Source: Pseudomonas mendocina (GTDB taxonomy: Bacteria; Pseudomonadota; Gammaproteobacteria; Pseudomonadales; Pseudomonadaceae). From it: a stretch of 64,000 bases of DNA. The stretch covers positions 5,270,001-5,334,000 of the forward strand of contig NZ_CP027657.1 in assembly GCF_003008615.1 (NCBI RefSeq), written 5' to 3'. The translations under genes and the position numbers were made by a program. Of this stretch, positions 48,787 to 61,363 are shown piece after piece. How positions within the stretch are numbered: the first letter of the stretch is position 1; every line of letters begins with the position of its first letter. Under the pieces are notes generated by a model. The model was given only the letters and a program-made list of their open reading frames with translations. It ran no database searches and had not been told where the DNA came from.

Positions 48787-48879
48787 CTACTACTCCCGTC
48801 AGGTCAAGCGAGGCATCCTAGACTGCATGAAAGACTCGGGCAATCATGCTCGGCCAATCGAGCCGCTCTGGAGTGCACC

Positions 48880-49239
48880 ATGCGTTTGATTCTCCTGCTC
48901 ACTGCCCTGCTCGTCCTACTCGATGCCCACGCGGGCGAAATCGACCAGCAGGCGGCCCTCACGGCCTTGCAGCGCGACGACAGCCTGCTGATCGACGTAC
49001 GCAGCGCCGAAGAATTTGCAGAGGGTGCACTGCCCGGCGCGATGCGCATCGGCCACGAGGACATTGCCGCGCAGATCCACACCATCAGCCCCGACAAGAA
49101 CCGTCCGCTGGTGCTCTACTGCCGCAGCGGCCGGCGCTCGGCGCTGGCCCAGCAAAGCCTGGAGAACCTCGGTTATCGTCAGGTCATCAATGCCGGAGCC
49201 TACGACGATTTGCTGCCTCTGCTGGAGAGCAAAGAATGA
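48880..49239 (+). CDS. Periplasmic rhodanese-like sulfurtransferase
   Basis: A 119-residue single-domain rhodanese with a Sec signal peptide (LILLLTALLVLLDAHAG, about residues 3 to 19). LIDVRSAEEFAEGALPGA is the family signature and the active-site loop YCRSGRRS holds the catalytic Cys near residue 87. Its ATGA overlap with a cytochrome c gene suggests a joint periplasmic role in sulfur redox chemistry, which is inference. Confidence 0.85.
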   Translation: MRLILLLTALLVLLDAHAGEIDQQAALTALQRDDSLLIDVRSAEEFAEGALPGAMRIGHEDIAAQIHTISPDKNRPLVLYCRSGRRSALAQQSLENLGYRQVINAGAYDDLLPLLESKE

Positions 49240-50033
49240 AGTCCCTGCTGTTCTCCCTGATCGTCCTGAGCTACACAGCACAGGCCGCCGAGTTCGAGGT
49301 GCAACTCAACGATACCCGGCACGTCTGGAGTAGCAGCGAATTGCTGAATCACCCGCAAGCTCGTGAGATCGAGATTGCCGACGACGTCAGCTACAAGCGC
49401 CCCATGAAATACCGCGCCGTGCCGATCAGCGCATTACTGGACGGCGTAACGCCAGGCGATCACCTGCAAGCCGTGGCGCTGGACGGTTTTGCCGCCGAGT
49501 TGCCAGCGGCCATTCTGCTGGCCAGCGAAGGGGCCAAGGCCTGGCTGGCCATCGAAGACCCGCAGCGACCCTGGCCGCCGCTGGCCTCAGGCAAGCCCAG
49601 TGCGGGCCCGTTCTACTTGGTCTGGACAGACCCTGCGGCCAGCCAGATCGGTCCTGAACAGTGGCCGTTTCAGGTCGCCAGGATTCGTCAGCTGGCGCCT
49701 GTGGAACAGCGTTTCCCCGCCCTGCTACCGGCAGCAGATGCCAGTAGCGACGTGCAGGCAGGGTTCGCCCTCTATCAGAAGAACTGCATGGCCTGCCATC
49801 GCCTCAATGGTGCGGGGGACTCCGCCTTCGGCCCGGATCTGAATATCCCGCACAACCCAACCGAATACTTCACAGGCGACTTCCTGCGCCAATACATCCG
49901 CGACCCGCAGAGCCTGCGGCGCTGGCCGCAGGGGCGCATGCCTGGCTTCAACGAACAGACCCTGCCGCCTACCGAACTGGAGCGATTGATCGCTTATCTG
50001 GGGCACATGGCTCAGCACAAGAGTGCCCCGTAA
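49236..50033 (+). CDS. Periplasmic c-type cytochrome with N-terminal molybdopterin-fold-like domain
   Basis: A 265-residue protein: Sec signal peptide (LLFSLIVLSYTAQAA), a domain of about 130 residues (YRAVPISALLDGVTPGDHLQAV) resembling the molybdopterin-binding sulfite-oxidase fold without obvious cofactor cysteine, and a C-terminal cytochrome c domain with heme motif C184-M-A-C187-H188 and a distal Met in GRMPGF. Cotranscribed with the rhodanese. It may pass electrons from a sulfur compound to the respiratory chain; this is inferred. Confidence 0.8.
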   Translation: MKSLLFSLIVLSYTAQAAEFEVQLNDTRHVWSSSELLNHPQAREIEIADDVSYKRPMKYRAVPISALLDGVTPGDHLQAVALDGFAAELPAAILLASEGAKAWLAIEDPQRPWPPLASGKPSAGPFYLVWTDPAASQIGPEQWPFQVARIRQLAPVEQRFPALLPAADASSDVQAGFALYQKNCMACHRLNGAGDSAFGPDLNIPHNPTEYFTGDFLRQYIRDPQSLRRWPQGRMPGFNEQTLPPTELERLIAYLGHMAQHKSAP

Positions 50034-50050
50034 CCTGCCAAAAGATTCAG

Positions 50051-50113
50051 GTAGGGTGCGCCATGCGCACCGGGATTTTGACGGGGTACCCAGGTGCGCA
50101 CGGCGCACCCTAC
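50051..50113. repeat. REP-like palindrome, intact copy
   Basis: Two 21-base arms (50051-50071 and 50093-50113), complementary at 20 of 21 positions, separated by 21 bases. It lies between the convergent cytochrome and transglutaminase genes and is the intact relative of the palindrome hit by the IS. Confidence 0.8.
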
Positions 50114-50140
50114 AAAAGGCCCGCAGTGCCTATTGGCGCC

Positions 50141-50938
50141 TCACTGCTGACGCACCTGCAACAACGGAGACACCTGCACCTGTGCGTGCATCTGCTCACA
50201 ACCACCGCCCCGGCGCATGCCGCGTACCGGGCAGGCATCCAGATAATCCAGGCCGACTGCCAGCTTGAGGTGACGCTCCGGTCGTGCCAGGCAGTTGGTC
50301 ACATCGAAGCTGTACCAGGCGTCGCCCACCCAGGCTTCGGCCCAGGCATGACTGGCCAGATGCTCGGAGTCATCGGTATAGAGATAGCCCGAGACGTAAC
50401 GCGCCGGCACGCCCAGGCTGCGCGCACAGGCGAGAAAGGCATGGGTGTGATCCTGGCAAACCCCACGGCGACCGGCGAAGGCCTCGGCGGCGCTGGTGTC
50501 CACCTCGGTGATGCCAGGTTGATAGGCGATATGCGCGTTGAGCGCATGCATCAGGTCGATCAGGCCATTACGGTCACCACGCGCCTTGCCGTGTTGCGCG
50601 GCGAACTCGCGAATGGCGTCGTCGGCCTGGGTCAAGCGGGTGAAACGCAGGAATGGCAACGCCGATTGACGCTCGTGCTCGGCCTCGCAGGTTTCGTCGA
50701 TCTCAACCTGGCCGCGGGCGCCGATGACGATGGACTCATGCGGCTCGTCGAGGGTCAGCACATGGAGGATGTTGCCGTAGGGGTCGAGCTGAGCGTGCAC
50801 CGGGCGCGGCAGATCGAGCTGCCAACTGAGCACCTGCTGGCGCTCGCTGTCGTGCGGAGTCAGGCGCAGGTACTGGATGCTCGCGCGCACCTGATCATCG
50901 TAACGGTAGGTGGTGTCATGGCTGATCGAGAGTCTCAT
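50141..50938 (-). CDS. Transglutaminase-like cysteine peptidase of the ATP-grasp/alpha-E operon
   Basis: A 265-residue cytosolic protein with an N-terminal beta domain (SISHDTTYRYDDQVRASIQY) and a transglutaminase-like papain fold. The triad is Cys in GVCQDHTHAF, His in SHAWAEAW and Asp in SFDVTN. In bacteria these proteins probably hydrolyse peptide bonds. Last gene of a three-gene operon; start overlaps the alpha-E gene stop (ATGA). Predicted to cleave the product of the ATP-grasp ligase. Confidence 0.9.
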   Translation of the reverse strand: MRLSISHDTTYRYDDQVRASIQYLRLTPHDSERQQVLSWQLDLPRPVHAQLDPYGNILHVLTLDEPHESIVIGARGQVEIDETCEAEHERQSALPFLRFTRLTQADDAIREFAAQHGKARGDRNGLIDLMHALNAHIAYQPGITEVDTSAAEAFAGRRGVCQDHTHAFLACARSLGVPARYVSGYLYTDDSEHLASHAWAEAWVGDAWYSFDVTNCLARPERHLKLAVGLDYLDACPVRGMRRGGGCEQMHAQVQVSPLLQVRQQ

Positions 50939-51885
50939 GCGACCTCCAGATAGGACGTATGGATGGTATTGCCCAGCTGGCGCACCAGCAGGATGAAGTC
51001 GGTAAGCCAGGCATGCAGGCCTTCGTCGAGCACTTCGTCGATGCTGGTGTAGCGCAACCGCGCATCCAGTTCGGCAGCCAGGCGCTGCGCCGGACGACCG
51101 TTCTCTCCGGGTAGACCCGCGAGCATCAGGTTGAGTTCTTCCATGCAGGCACGCAGTGAGCGCGGCACGTCGGGGCGCAGTAGCAACAGCTCGGCAACCT
51201 TGCGCGTGCGCGGCGAGCCACGGTAGATCTCGGCGAAAGCCTCGAACGAGGACAGCGCCCGCAGCAGTGCACTCCATTGGTAATAGCTGCGCGCGGTACG
51301 CTCTTCCAGCTCGTCGATTTCCTCGCCGAGCATCTCGTAGCGTGCATCGAGCAGGCGCAGGGTGTTGTCGGCACGCTCGATGAAGGTGCCCAGGCGGATG
51401 AAGCGGTAGGCCTCACCGCGCATGATGGTGCCGAAAGTGGCGCCGCGGAACAGGTGCGAACGTTCCTTGACCCACTCGCAGAAGCGGCTGATGCCGTAGC
51501 GCCCCAATCCCTGCTCGGCAATGCCGCGCATCTCCAGCCAGCTGGCGTTGATGTTCTCCCACATGTCGGCGGTGATCCGCCCACGCACCGCATGGGCGTT
51601 GCTGCGCGCAGCCTGCAGGCAGCAGTAGATGCTGCCCGGATTGCTCGCATCGAGGGCGAAGAAGTGCAGCATACGCTCGGCGTGTAGCGGGCCGTGGCGC
51701 TCCAGGTAGTCGTCCAGAGTCCCGGTGATCAACAGCGGCATGGCCAGTTCATCGAGGCCATCACCACGGCCGTCCTGCGGCATCAGTGACAACGAATAGC
51801 TGACGTCGAGCATGCGCGCCAGGTTCTCCGCACGCTCCAGGTAGCGCGACATCCAGTACAGATCGGAGGCAGTTCTCGAAAGCAT
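50935..51885 (-). CDS. Alpha-E domain protein
   Basis: A 316-residue all-helical protein of the alpha-E family (MLSRTASDLYWMSRYLERAENLAR is diagnostic, with a glutamate-rich helix). It is always linked with circularly permuted ATP-grasp and transglutaminase genes and its function is unknown. The ATG at 51885 lies 2 bases after the ATP-grasp stop, and its own stop overlaps the transglutaminase start. Part of a predicted peptide-synthesis and processing system. Confidence 0.9.
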   Translation of the reverse strand: MLSRTASDLYWMSRYLERAENLARMLDVSYSLSLMPQDGRGDGLDELAMPLLITGTLDDYLERHGPLHAERMLHFFALDASNPGSIYCCLQAARSNAHAVRGRITADMWENINASWLEMRGIAEQGLGRYGISRFCEWVKERSHLFRGATFGTIMRGEAYRFIRLGTFIERADNTLRLLDARYEMLGEEIDELEERTARSYYQWSALLRALSSFEAFAEIYRGSPRTRKVAELLLLRPDVPRSLRACMEELNLMLAGLPGENGRPAQRLAAELDARLRYTSIDEVLDEGLHAWLTDFILLVRQLGNTIHTSYLEVA

Positions 51886-51887
51886 AT

Positions 51888-53297
51888 TCAGTCCTCCACC
51901 ACCCAGGTGTCCTTGGTACCGCCGCCTTGCGACGAGTTGACCACCAGCGAGCCTTCGCGCAGTGCCACACGCGTCAGTCCACCGGGCACCAGGCGGGTTT
52001 CGCGGCCGGTCAGAACGAACGGACGCAGATCGATATGACGCGGTGCGATGCCGCGCTCGACGAAGGTCGGGCAGGTCGACAGGCTCAGCGTCGGCTGGGC
52101 GATGTAGGCCTCCGGCTTGGCGATCAGGCGCGCGCGGAAGTTCTCGATCTCGGCCTTGGTCGCCGCCGGGCCGACCAGCATGCCGTAGCCACCGGAGCCC
52201 TGGGTCTCCTTGACCACCAGTTCGGGCAGGTTGGCCAATACGTGGGAGAGTTCTTCCGGTTTGCGGCACTGCCAGGTCGGTACGTTCTTGAGGATCGGCT
52301 CCTCGTCCAGGTAGAAGCGGATCATGTCGCCGACATAGGGGTAGATCGACTTGTCGTCGGCCACGCCAGTGCCAATGGCGTTGGCCAGCACCACGTTGCG
52401 TGAGCGATAGGCCGAGAGCAGCCCGGGCACACCGAGCATCGAGTCGGGGTTGAAAGCCAGTGGATCGAGGAAGGCGTCATCGAGGCGGCGGTAGATCACA
52501 TCCACCTGGCGCGCGCCGGCCGTGGTGCGCATGTACACCTTGTCGTCGCGCACGAACAGGTCGGCGCCCTCGACCAGTTCCACACCCATCTCGCGGGCGA
52601 GGAAGGCGTGCTCGAAGTAGGCACTGTTGAAGCGCCCTGGGGTCAGCACCACCACGGTGGGGTTGTCCAGCGGGCTGGAACTCTTCAGCGCATCGAGCAG
52701 CAGATTCGGGTAGTGATCCACCGGCGCCACGCGTTGCGCGGCGAACAGCTCGGGGAACAGACGCATCATCATCTTGCGGTCTTCGAGCATGTAGCTCACA
52801 CCGCTGGGCGTGCGCAGGTTGTCTTCCAGCACGTAGTAGCTGCCGTCGCCGTCACGCACCAGGTCGACCCCGGCGATGTGTGCGTAGATGTCACGGTGCA
52901 GGTCGAGGCCCTGCATGGCCATCTGGTAGCCCTCGTTGGCCAGCACCTGCTCGGCCGGGATGATCCCCGCCTTGATGATGCGCTGGTCATGGTAGAGGTC
53001 GGCGAGGAACAGGTTGAGCGCCTGCACGCGCTGGATGCAGCCGCGTTCGACGATGCGCCATTCGCTGGCGGGGATGGAGCGAGGAATGATGTCGAAAGGA
53101 ATCAGGCGTTCGGTGCCTTGATCGTCACCATAGAGGGTGAACGTGATACCAGCTCTGTGGAACAGGAGATCCGCCTCTCGGCGGCGCTGGGCCAGCAGAT
53201 CGTCGGGGGTGTCGGCCAACCAGCGGGCGAACTCCCGATAATGCGGGCGGACTGCACCGCTCGCGTCGTACATCTCGTCATAAAAGGTGCGGGCCAT
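51888..53297 (-). CDS. Circularly permuted ATP-grasp type 2 ligase (DUF404/DUF407)
   Basis: A 469-residue ATP-grasp enzyme predicted to form peptide-like bonds. Typical blocks are FYDEMYDASGAVRPHY at the N-terminus, RPHYREFARWL, GSYYVLEDNLRTPSGVSYMLE (ATP-grasp ligands) and LPELVVKETQGSGGYGMLVGP. First gene of the operon with alpha-E and transglutaminase. No Anbu proteasome-like peptidase, which often accompanies this set, is present on either side. Substrate unknown. Confidence 0.92.
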   Translation of the reverse strand: MARTFYDEMYDASGAVRPHYREFARWLADTPDDLLAQRRREADLLFHRAGITFTLYGDDQGTERLIPFDIIPRSIPASEWRIVERGCIQRVQALNLFLADLYHDQRIIKAGIIPAEQVLANEGYQMAMQGLDLHRDIYAHIAGVDLVRDGDGSYYVLEDNLRTPSGVSYMLEDRKMMMRLFPELFAAQRVAPVDHYPNLLLDALKSSSPLDNPTVVVLTPGRFNSAYFEHAFLAREMGVELVEGADLFVRDDKVYMRTTAGARQVDVIYRRLDDAFLDPLAFNPDSMLGVPGLLSAYRSRNVVLANAIGTGVADDKSIYPYVGDMIRFYLDEEPILKNVPTWQCRKPEELSHVLANLPELVVKETQGSGGYGMLVGPAATKAEIENFRARLIAKPEAYIAQPTLSLSTCPTFVERGIAPRHIDLRPFVLTGRETRLVPGGLTRVALREGSLVVNSSQGGGTKDTWVVED

Positions 53298-53682
53298 GCC
53301 GTACTCCTTGTCACCCGGACTTGCAGCATCCTCTGCAAGGCCCGAGCCAGCACAATTAATCCTTTAATTTCAAACAGATACCAACAACACCCAAACAAAG
53401 CGCACCACAATGGTGCTGCGCAATGTTTCTGTCACGTGGCGCCGCCCCATTGCGTGGCACAGCAACATCCCACTGGCCATGGGCAGTTCGCGGTGAAGGC
53501 AAAAAGTCTGTAGCCCCTTACCCTGTCGCGAACTCGGACACGTACCTGTCACATTGCGTGACCGACCGGTCAAGCGCAACCGCTTTTGCAGCCGTCACGC
53601 TCGTAAAAACGTGTCTGAATGAGAGGTAGCCGAATGAAATTCAGGAGCGGGCTCCTAGGGTGTAAGCATGCAAAGCCCCGCT
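53298..53682. other. Non-coding gap upstream of the ATP-grasp operon
   Basis: A 385-base stretch with AT-rich sequence at 53350-53400 that may carry the ATP-grasp operon promoter. No gene, RNA or clear operator is seen. Confidence 0.5.
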
Positions 53683-54357
53683 TCAGCTTACGCCCAGAAA
53701 ATCGGTGATGACCCGAGTGGCAGTCTCGAGATGCTGCTCATGACTGAAACCGGAAGCCTTCAATGGCTTGAGGTCATGGTCACCTGCCTCCAGCCAGTGC
53801 AGCTCGATAGCTGCTGACAGGTTGTAACCGGCCACGGCTTCGCGGTTACCCAGGGCATCGCGCTCACCCTGAACGATCAGAGTCGGCGTTCGCAGCTCGG
53901 CCAGATGGGCGACGCGCGGCTTCTCCGGCTTGCCCGCGGCATAGAAGGGATAACCGAGACATATCAGCGCTGCTGCATCCAACTCGTCAGCCAGCAGACT
54001 GGCCATGCGTCCGCCCATGGACTTGCCGCCGATGGCTACCGGCCCTGCGACCTGTTGGCACACCTGGGCATACACCTCACGCCATTGCTGCAGCAGTTGC
54101 GCCTGCGGATTGGGGGGGCGCCTGCGCCCATCCACACGTCGTTGCGCCATGTAAGCGAACTCGAAGCGCACTACCCGCACACCACGCGCCGCAAGGCTCT
54201 GCGCCATGTGTTGCATGAACGGGCTGTCCATCGGTGCGCCTGCGCCATGCGCCAGGATCAGGGTCACGTCTGCTCCCTGCGGCGCTTCGTCCCACAGCCA
54301 GGGCTGCCTCCCCTCACATTGACCCGCGTCAATAAACCCAGATGGCCCTTTGCTCAT
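53683..54357 (-). CDS. Alpha/beta hydrolase of the Tex30/KANL3 type
   Basis: A 224-residue hydrolase with oxyanion region [16 protein letters not shown], nucleophile elbow [11 protein letters not shown] (Ser near residue 113), acid in GERDALG and His in GDHDLKP. Similar small hydrolases have no assigned substrate. The 5' end of the gene overlaps an Anr box that serves the divergent ccoN gene, so binding of Anr may also affect this gene. Confidence 0.85.
   Translation of the reverse strand: MSKGPSGFIDAGQCEGRQPWLWDEAPQGADVTLILAHGAGAPMDSPFMQHMAQSLAARGVRVVRFEFAYMAQRRVDGRRRPPNPQAQLLQQWREVYAQVCQQVAGPVAIGGKSMGGRMASLLADELDAAALICLGYPFYAAGKPEKPRVAHLAELRTPTLIVQGERDALGNREAVAGYNLSAAIELHWLEAGDHDLKPLKASGFSHEQHLETATRVITDFLGVS
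54319..54332 (+). promoter_or_regulatory. Anr box for the first ccoNOQP operon
   Basis: TTGACCCGCGTCAA is a perfect inverted repeat and matches TTGAT-N4-ATCAA at eight of ten positions. It lies 127 bases upstream of ccoN, within the 5' end of the divergent hydrolase gene. It matches the known low-oxygen induction of the corresponding Pseudomonas operon. Confidence 0.65.
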
Positions 54358-54458
54358 GCTTGCCTCGCGTCGATATCCGTGGTGTCCGTGGCTTGCTCAT
54401 GCCTGCGGCCGCCACGGTTATCGGACGCTCTGCCATAACCGTGTATGGAAGCCCAGAC

Positions 54459-55897
<1,439 letters not shown>

Positions 55898-55898
<1 letters not shown>

Positions 55899-56506
55899 TG
55901 AAACACGAGATTCTCGAGAAGAACATCGGCCTGATGGCGCTGCTGATGGTGATTGCCGTCAGCATCGGCGGCCTGACCCAGATCGTCCCGCTGTTCTTCC
56001 AGGACATCACCAACGAGCCGGTGGAAGGCCTCAAGCCCTACAACGCGCTGCAACTGGAAGGTCGCGACATCTACATCCGTGAAGGCTGCGTCGGCTGCCA
56101 CTCGCAGATGATCCGTCCGTTCCGCGCCGAGACCGAGCGTTACGGCCACTACTCCGTCGCGGGTGAAAGCGTCTGGGATCACCCCTTCCTGTGGGGCTCC
56201 AAGCGCACCGGCCCGGATCTGGCTCGCGTCGGCGCGCGGTACTCTGACGAGTGGCATCGCGCCCACCTGTACAACCCGCGCAACGTCGTACCTGAGTCGA
56301 TCATGCCCGCCTACCCCTGGTTGGTGGAGCACACCCTCGACGGCAAGGACACCGCCAAGAAGATGAGCGCCCTGCGCACCCTCGGCGTGCCATACAGCGA
56401 AGAGGACATCACCGGCGCCAGCGACGCGGTCAAGGGTAAGAGCGAGATGGATGCTCTGGTCGCTTACCTGCAGGTGCTTGGCACCGCCGTGAAGAACAAG
56501 AGGTGA
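55898..56506 (+). CDS. ccoO: cbb3 oxidase monohaem cytochrome c subunit CcoO, first operon
   Basis: A 202-residue membrane-anchored cytochrome c. An N-terminal anchor helix ([19 protein letters not shown]) precedes the haem motif C64-V-G-C67-H68 and a distal Met in [11 protein letters not shown] IMPAYPW. It passes electrons from CcoP to CcoN. The start overlaps the ccoN stop (TGATG). Nearly identical to the second copy. Confidence 0.96.
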
Positions 56507-56511
56507 GTGCC

Positions 56512-56691
56512 ATGTTCGAGCTTATCGATATCGGCACCCTGCGCGGCCTAGGCACTGCGCTGGTTCTGATCGCCTTCACCGCCGTCACCCTCTGGGCCTA
56601 TAGCGGCAAACGCCGCGACGCCTTCGCCGATGCGGCCAACCTGCCCTTCGCCGACGAGCCCAAGCCCGCCGTTACGAGGATCCAAGCATGA
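56512..56691 (+). CDS. ccoQ: cbb3 oxidase small subunit CcoQ, first operon
   Basis: A 59-residue single-helix protein ([21 protein letters not shown]) with the conserved C-terminal [10 protein letters not shown]. CcoQ stabilises the cbb3 complex. The ATG at 56512 follows GAGGTGA; a GTG at 56503 would add three residues and overlap ccoO. Confidence 0.9.
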   Translation: MFELIDIGTLRGLGTALVLIAFTAVTLWAYSGKRRDAFADAANLPFADEPKPAVTRIQA

Positions 56692-57614
56692 CCACCTTCT
56701 GGAGTTGGTACATCACCCTGCTGACCGTCGGTTCGCTGGTCGCGCTGTTCTGGCTGATCTTCGCCACCCGCAAGAGCGAAGTGCACAAGAACCCGACCGA
56801 GCAGACCATGGGCCACGCCTTCGATGGTATCGAGGAGTACGACAACCCACTGCCCAAGTGGTGGTTCATGCTGTTCCTCGGCACCCTGGTGTTCTCCGTC
56901 GGCTACCTGCTGCTGTATCCGGGCCTGGGCAACTTCAAAGGCCTGCTGCCTGGCTACAAGGACGGCTGGACTCAGGTCAACCAGTGGCAGCGCGAGATGG
57001 ATCGTGCCGATGAGCTGTATGGCCCGATCTTCGCCAAGTACGCCGCAATGCCGATCGAGGACGTGGCCAAGGACGAACGCGCGCTGAAAATGGGCGGTCG
57101 CCTGTTCGCCTCCAACTGCGCCGTGTGCCACGGTTCGGACGCCAAGGGCAGCTACGGCTTCCCCAACCTGGCCGACAACAGCTGGCGCTGGGGCGGCGAG
57201 CCGGAAACCATCAAGACCACCATCATGCATGGTCGTATCGGTGTAATGCCGGCACAAGGCCCGATGATCGGCGAAGATGGCGTACGTAACGTCGCAGCTT
57301 ACGTGCTCAGCGAACTGGGTGGCCGCGAGCTGCCGCAGGATGCGAACGCGGATGTAGCCGCCGGCAAGCAGATCTTCGCCACCCTCTGCTCCGCCTGCCA
57401 CACCCCGGCCGGCACCGGCACGCCAGCAATGGGGGCACCGAACCTGACTCAGCCGAGCGCCTTCATCTACGGCAGCAGCTTCGCCCAGTTGCAGCAAACC
57501 ATCCGCTACGGCCGTAGCGGCAACATGCCCGCCCAGGGCGACTTCCTCGGCAACGACAAGGCCCACCTGCTGGCCGCCTACGTCTACAAGCTGAGCCAGG
57601 AAAACGCCAAGTAA
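56688..57614 (+). CDS. ccoP: cbb3 oxidase dihaem cytochrome c subunit CcoP, first operon
   Basis: A 308-residue subunit that accepts electrons from soluble cytochromes. Two N-terminal membrane segments are followed by two cytochrome c domains with haem motifs C144-A-V-C147-H148 and C234-S-A-C237-H238. It is 23 residues shorter than the second copy, which has an insertion after the second membrane helix. The start overlaps the ccoQ stop (ATGA). Confidence 0.95.
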   Translation: MTTFWSWYITLLTVGSLVALFWLIFATRKSEVHKNPTEQTMGHAFDGIEEYDNPLPKWWFMLFLGTLVFSVGYLLLYPGLGNFKGLLPGYKDGWTQVNQWQREMDRADELYGPIFAKYAAMPIEDVAKDERALKMGGRLFASNCAVCHGSDAKGSYGFPNLADNSWRWGGEPETIKTTIMHGRIGVMPAQGPMIGEDGVRNVAAYVLSELGGRELPQDANADVAAGKQIFATLCSACHTPAGTGTPAMGAPNLTQPSAFIYGSSFAQLQQTIRYGRSGNMPAQGDFLGNDKAHLLAAYVYKLSQENAK

Positions 57615-59410
<1,796 letters not shown>

Positions 59411-59411
<1 letters not shown>

Positions 59412-60019
59412 TGAAACACGAAATCATCGAGAAGAATATCGGCCTGATGGCGTTGCTGATGGTGATTGCCGTCAGCATCGGTGGCCTGACTCAGATCGTC
59501 CCGCTGTTCTTCCAGGACGTTACCAACGAGCCGGTGGAAGGCCTCAAGCCCTACACCGCCATGCAACTGGAAGGTCGCGATATCTACATCCGTGAAGGCT
59601 GCGTCGGCTGCCACTCGCAGATGATCCGTCCGTTCCGCGCCGAAACCGAGCGCTACGGCCACTACTCCGTCGCTGGCGAAAGCGTCTGGGATCACCCCTT
59701 CCTGTGGGGTTCCAAGCGTACTGGCCCGGATCTGGCCCGCGTCGGCGGCCGTTACTCGGATGAATGGCATCGCGCCCACCTGTACAACCCGCGCAACGTC
59801 GTGCCTGAGTCGAAGATGCCTGCCTACCCATGGCTGGTGGAGAACAAGCTCGACGGTCGCGACACCGCCAAGAAGATGGAAGTCATGCGTGGCTTCGGCA
59901 TCCCGTACACCGAAGAAGATATCGCCGGTGCCCGCGACGCAGTGAAAGGCAAGACCGAAATGGACGCGCTGATCGCGTACCTGCAGGTTCTCGGCACTTC
60001 CATCAAGAACAAACGGTAA
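59411..60019 (+). CDS. ccoO: cbb3 oxidase monohaem cytochrome c subunit CcoO, second operon
   Basis: A 202-residue paralogue of the first CcoO, with the same anchor helix and haem motif C64-V-G-C67-H68. The start overlaps the ccoN stop as in copy one. Differences lie mostly in the C-terminal 60 residues. Confidence 0.96.
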
Positions 60020-60025
60020 GACGCT

Positions 60026-60214
60026 ATGGACATCGGGATGATTCGCGGCATCGGCACGGCGGTGGTTTTCATCGCCTTCATCGGCGTGGTGCTCTGGGCT
60101 TACAGCAGCAAGCGCAAGTCCAGCTTCGACGAAGCTGCCAACCTGCCCTTCGCCGACGATCCCAAGCCCGAGTCCAAGCGCGATCAGGACTCTTCCAGGA
60201 GCAATAACCAATGA
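60026..60214 (+). CDS. ccoQ: cbb3 oxidase small subunit CcoQ, second operon
   Basis: A 62-residue single-helix protein ([20 protein letters not shown]) with [12 protein letters not shown]. Less similar to its paralogue at the C-terminus than the other subunits are. The stop overlaps the ccoP start. Confidence 0.9.
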   Translation: MDIGMIRGIGTAVVFIAFIGVVLWAYSSKRKSSFDEAANLPFADDPKPESKRDQDSSRSNNQ

Positions 60215-61206
60215 CCACGTTCTGGAGTTGGTACGTAACCATTCTGTCTCTGGGCACCATCTTCGCCCTGACCTGGCTGATCTTCGGCACCCGTAAGGGC
60301 CAGCGCCAAGAGACCACCGATGAAACCGTCGGCCACAGCTTCGACGGCATCGAGGAGTATGACAACCCGCTGCCGAAGTGGTGGTTCATGCTGTTCGTCG
60401 CCACCATCATCTTCGCTCTGGGCTACCTCGCCCTGTACCCGGGCCTGGGCAACTGGAAAGGCGTGCTGCCGGGTTACAACTACCTCGATAACGAGAAGGA
60501 AACCCCCTTCGCTGCCGGCGTCCAGATCGCTGACGGCTCCATGCGTCACTCCGGCTGGACCGGTGTGCACCAGTGGGAGAAGGAAATGGCGCGCGCCGAC
60601 GAGCAGTACGGTCCGCTGTTCGCCAAATACGCCGCCATGCCGATCGAGGAAGTGGCCAAGGACGAGCAAGCCCTGAAAATGGGTGGCCGCCTGTTCGCCT
60701 CCAACTGCTCCGTTTGCCACGGCTCCGATGCCAAGGGCAGCTACGGCTTCCCCAACCTGACCGACAACGAATGGCGCTGGGGCGGCGAGCCGGAAACCAT
60801 CAAGACCACCATCCTGCATGGTCGCCAGGGCGCGATGCCGGCCCAAGGCCCGGCCATCGGCGAAGACGGCGTACGCAACGTCGCTGCCTACGTACTGACC
60901 CAACTGGCTGGTCGCCAACTGCCGGAAGGCGTTGAAGCCGATATCGAAGCAGGCCAGAAGGTCTTCGCCGGTACCTGCTTCGCCTGCCACGGCGCTGACG
61001 GCAAGGGTACTCCTGCCATGGGCGCACCGAACCTGACCAACCCGGCAGCGTTCATTTACGGCAGCAGCTATGCTCAACTGCAGCAGACCATCCGTTACGG
61101 TCGTCACGGCAACATGCCTGCCCAGGAAGAATTCCTCGGCAACGACAAGGTGCACCTGCTGGCCGCCTACGTGTACAGCCTGTCGCACAAGGCACAAGAG
61201 CAGTAA
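60211..61206 (+). CDS. ccoP: cbb3 oxidase dihaem cytochrome c subunit CcoP, second operon
   Basis: A 331-residue dihaem cytochrome with haem motifs C166-S-V-C169-H170 and C256-F-A-C259-H260. It has about 23 extra residues (around [19 protein letters not shown]) between the membrane anchor and first haem domain compared with copy one, a known difference between cbb3 isoforms. ATGA overlap with ccoQ. Confidence 0.95.
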   Translation: MTTFWSWYVTILSLGTIFALTWLIFGTRKGQRQETTDETVGHSFDGIEEYDNPLPKWWFMLFVATIIFALGYLALYPGLGNWKGVLPGYNYLDNEKETPFAAGVQIADGSMRHSGWTGVHQWEKEMARADEQYGPLFAKYAAMPIEEVAKDEQALKMGGRLFASNCSVCHGSDAKGSYGFPNLTDNEWRWGGEPETIKTTILHGRQGAMPAQGPAIGEDGVRNVAAYVLTQLAGRQLPEGVEADIEAGQKVFAGTCFACHGADGKGTPAMGAPNLTNPAAFIYGSSYAQLQQTIRYGRHGNMPAQEEFLGNDKVHLLAAYVYSLSHKAQEQ

Positions 61207-61363
61207 GCCTCACGGCCCTTGCCTGCAAGGGCCAAGCCGTCTGGGACGCGACCGCCGGTCGCACCCAGATGGTGCTTCATCAGGCGTACCATAGGGCAAT
61301 CGTGAAACGACTCTGACCGCACGTACGGTCCGGGCTGCCAATCAACCGCCGTGGTATGCATTG

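Noticed and set aside
61214..61233. GGCCCTTGC/GCAAGGGCC hairpin between ccoP and ccoG considered as a terminator
   Set aside because: No T-tract follows, so it is more likely an mRNA processing or stability hairpin; not called.
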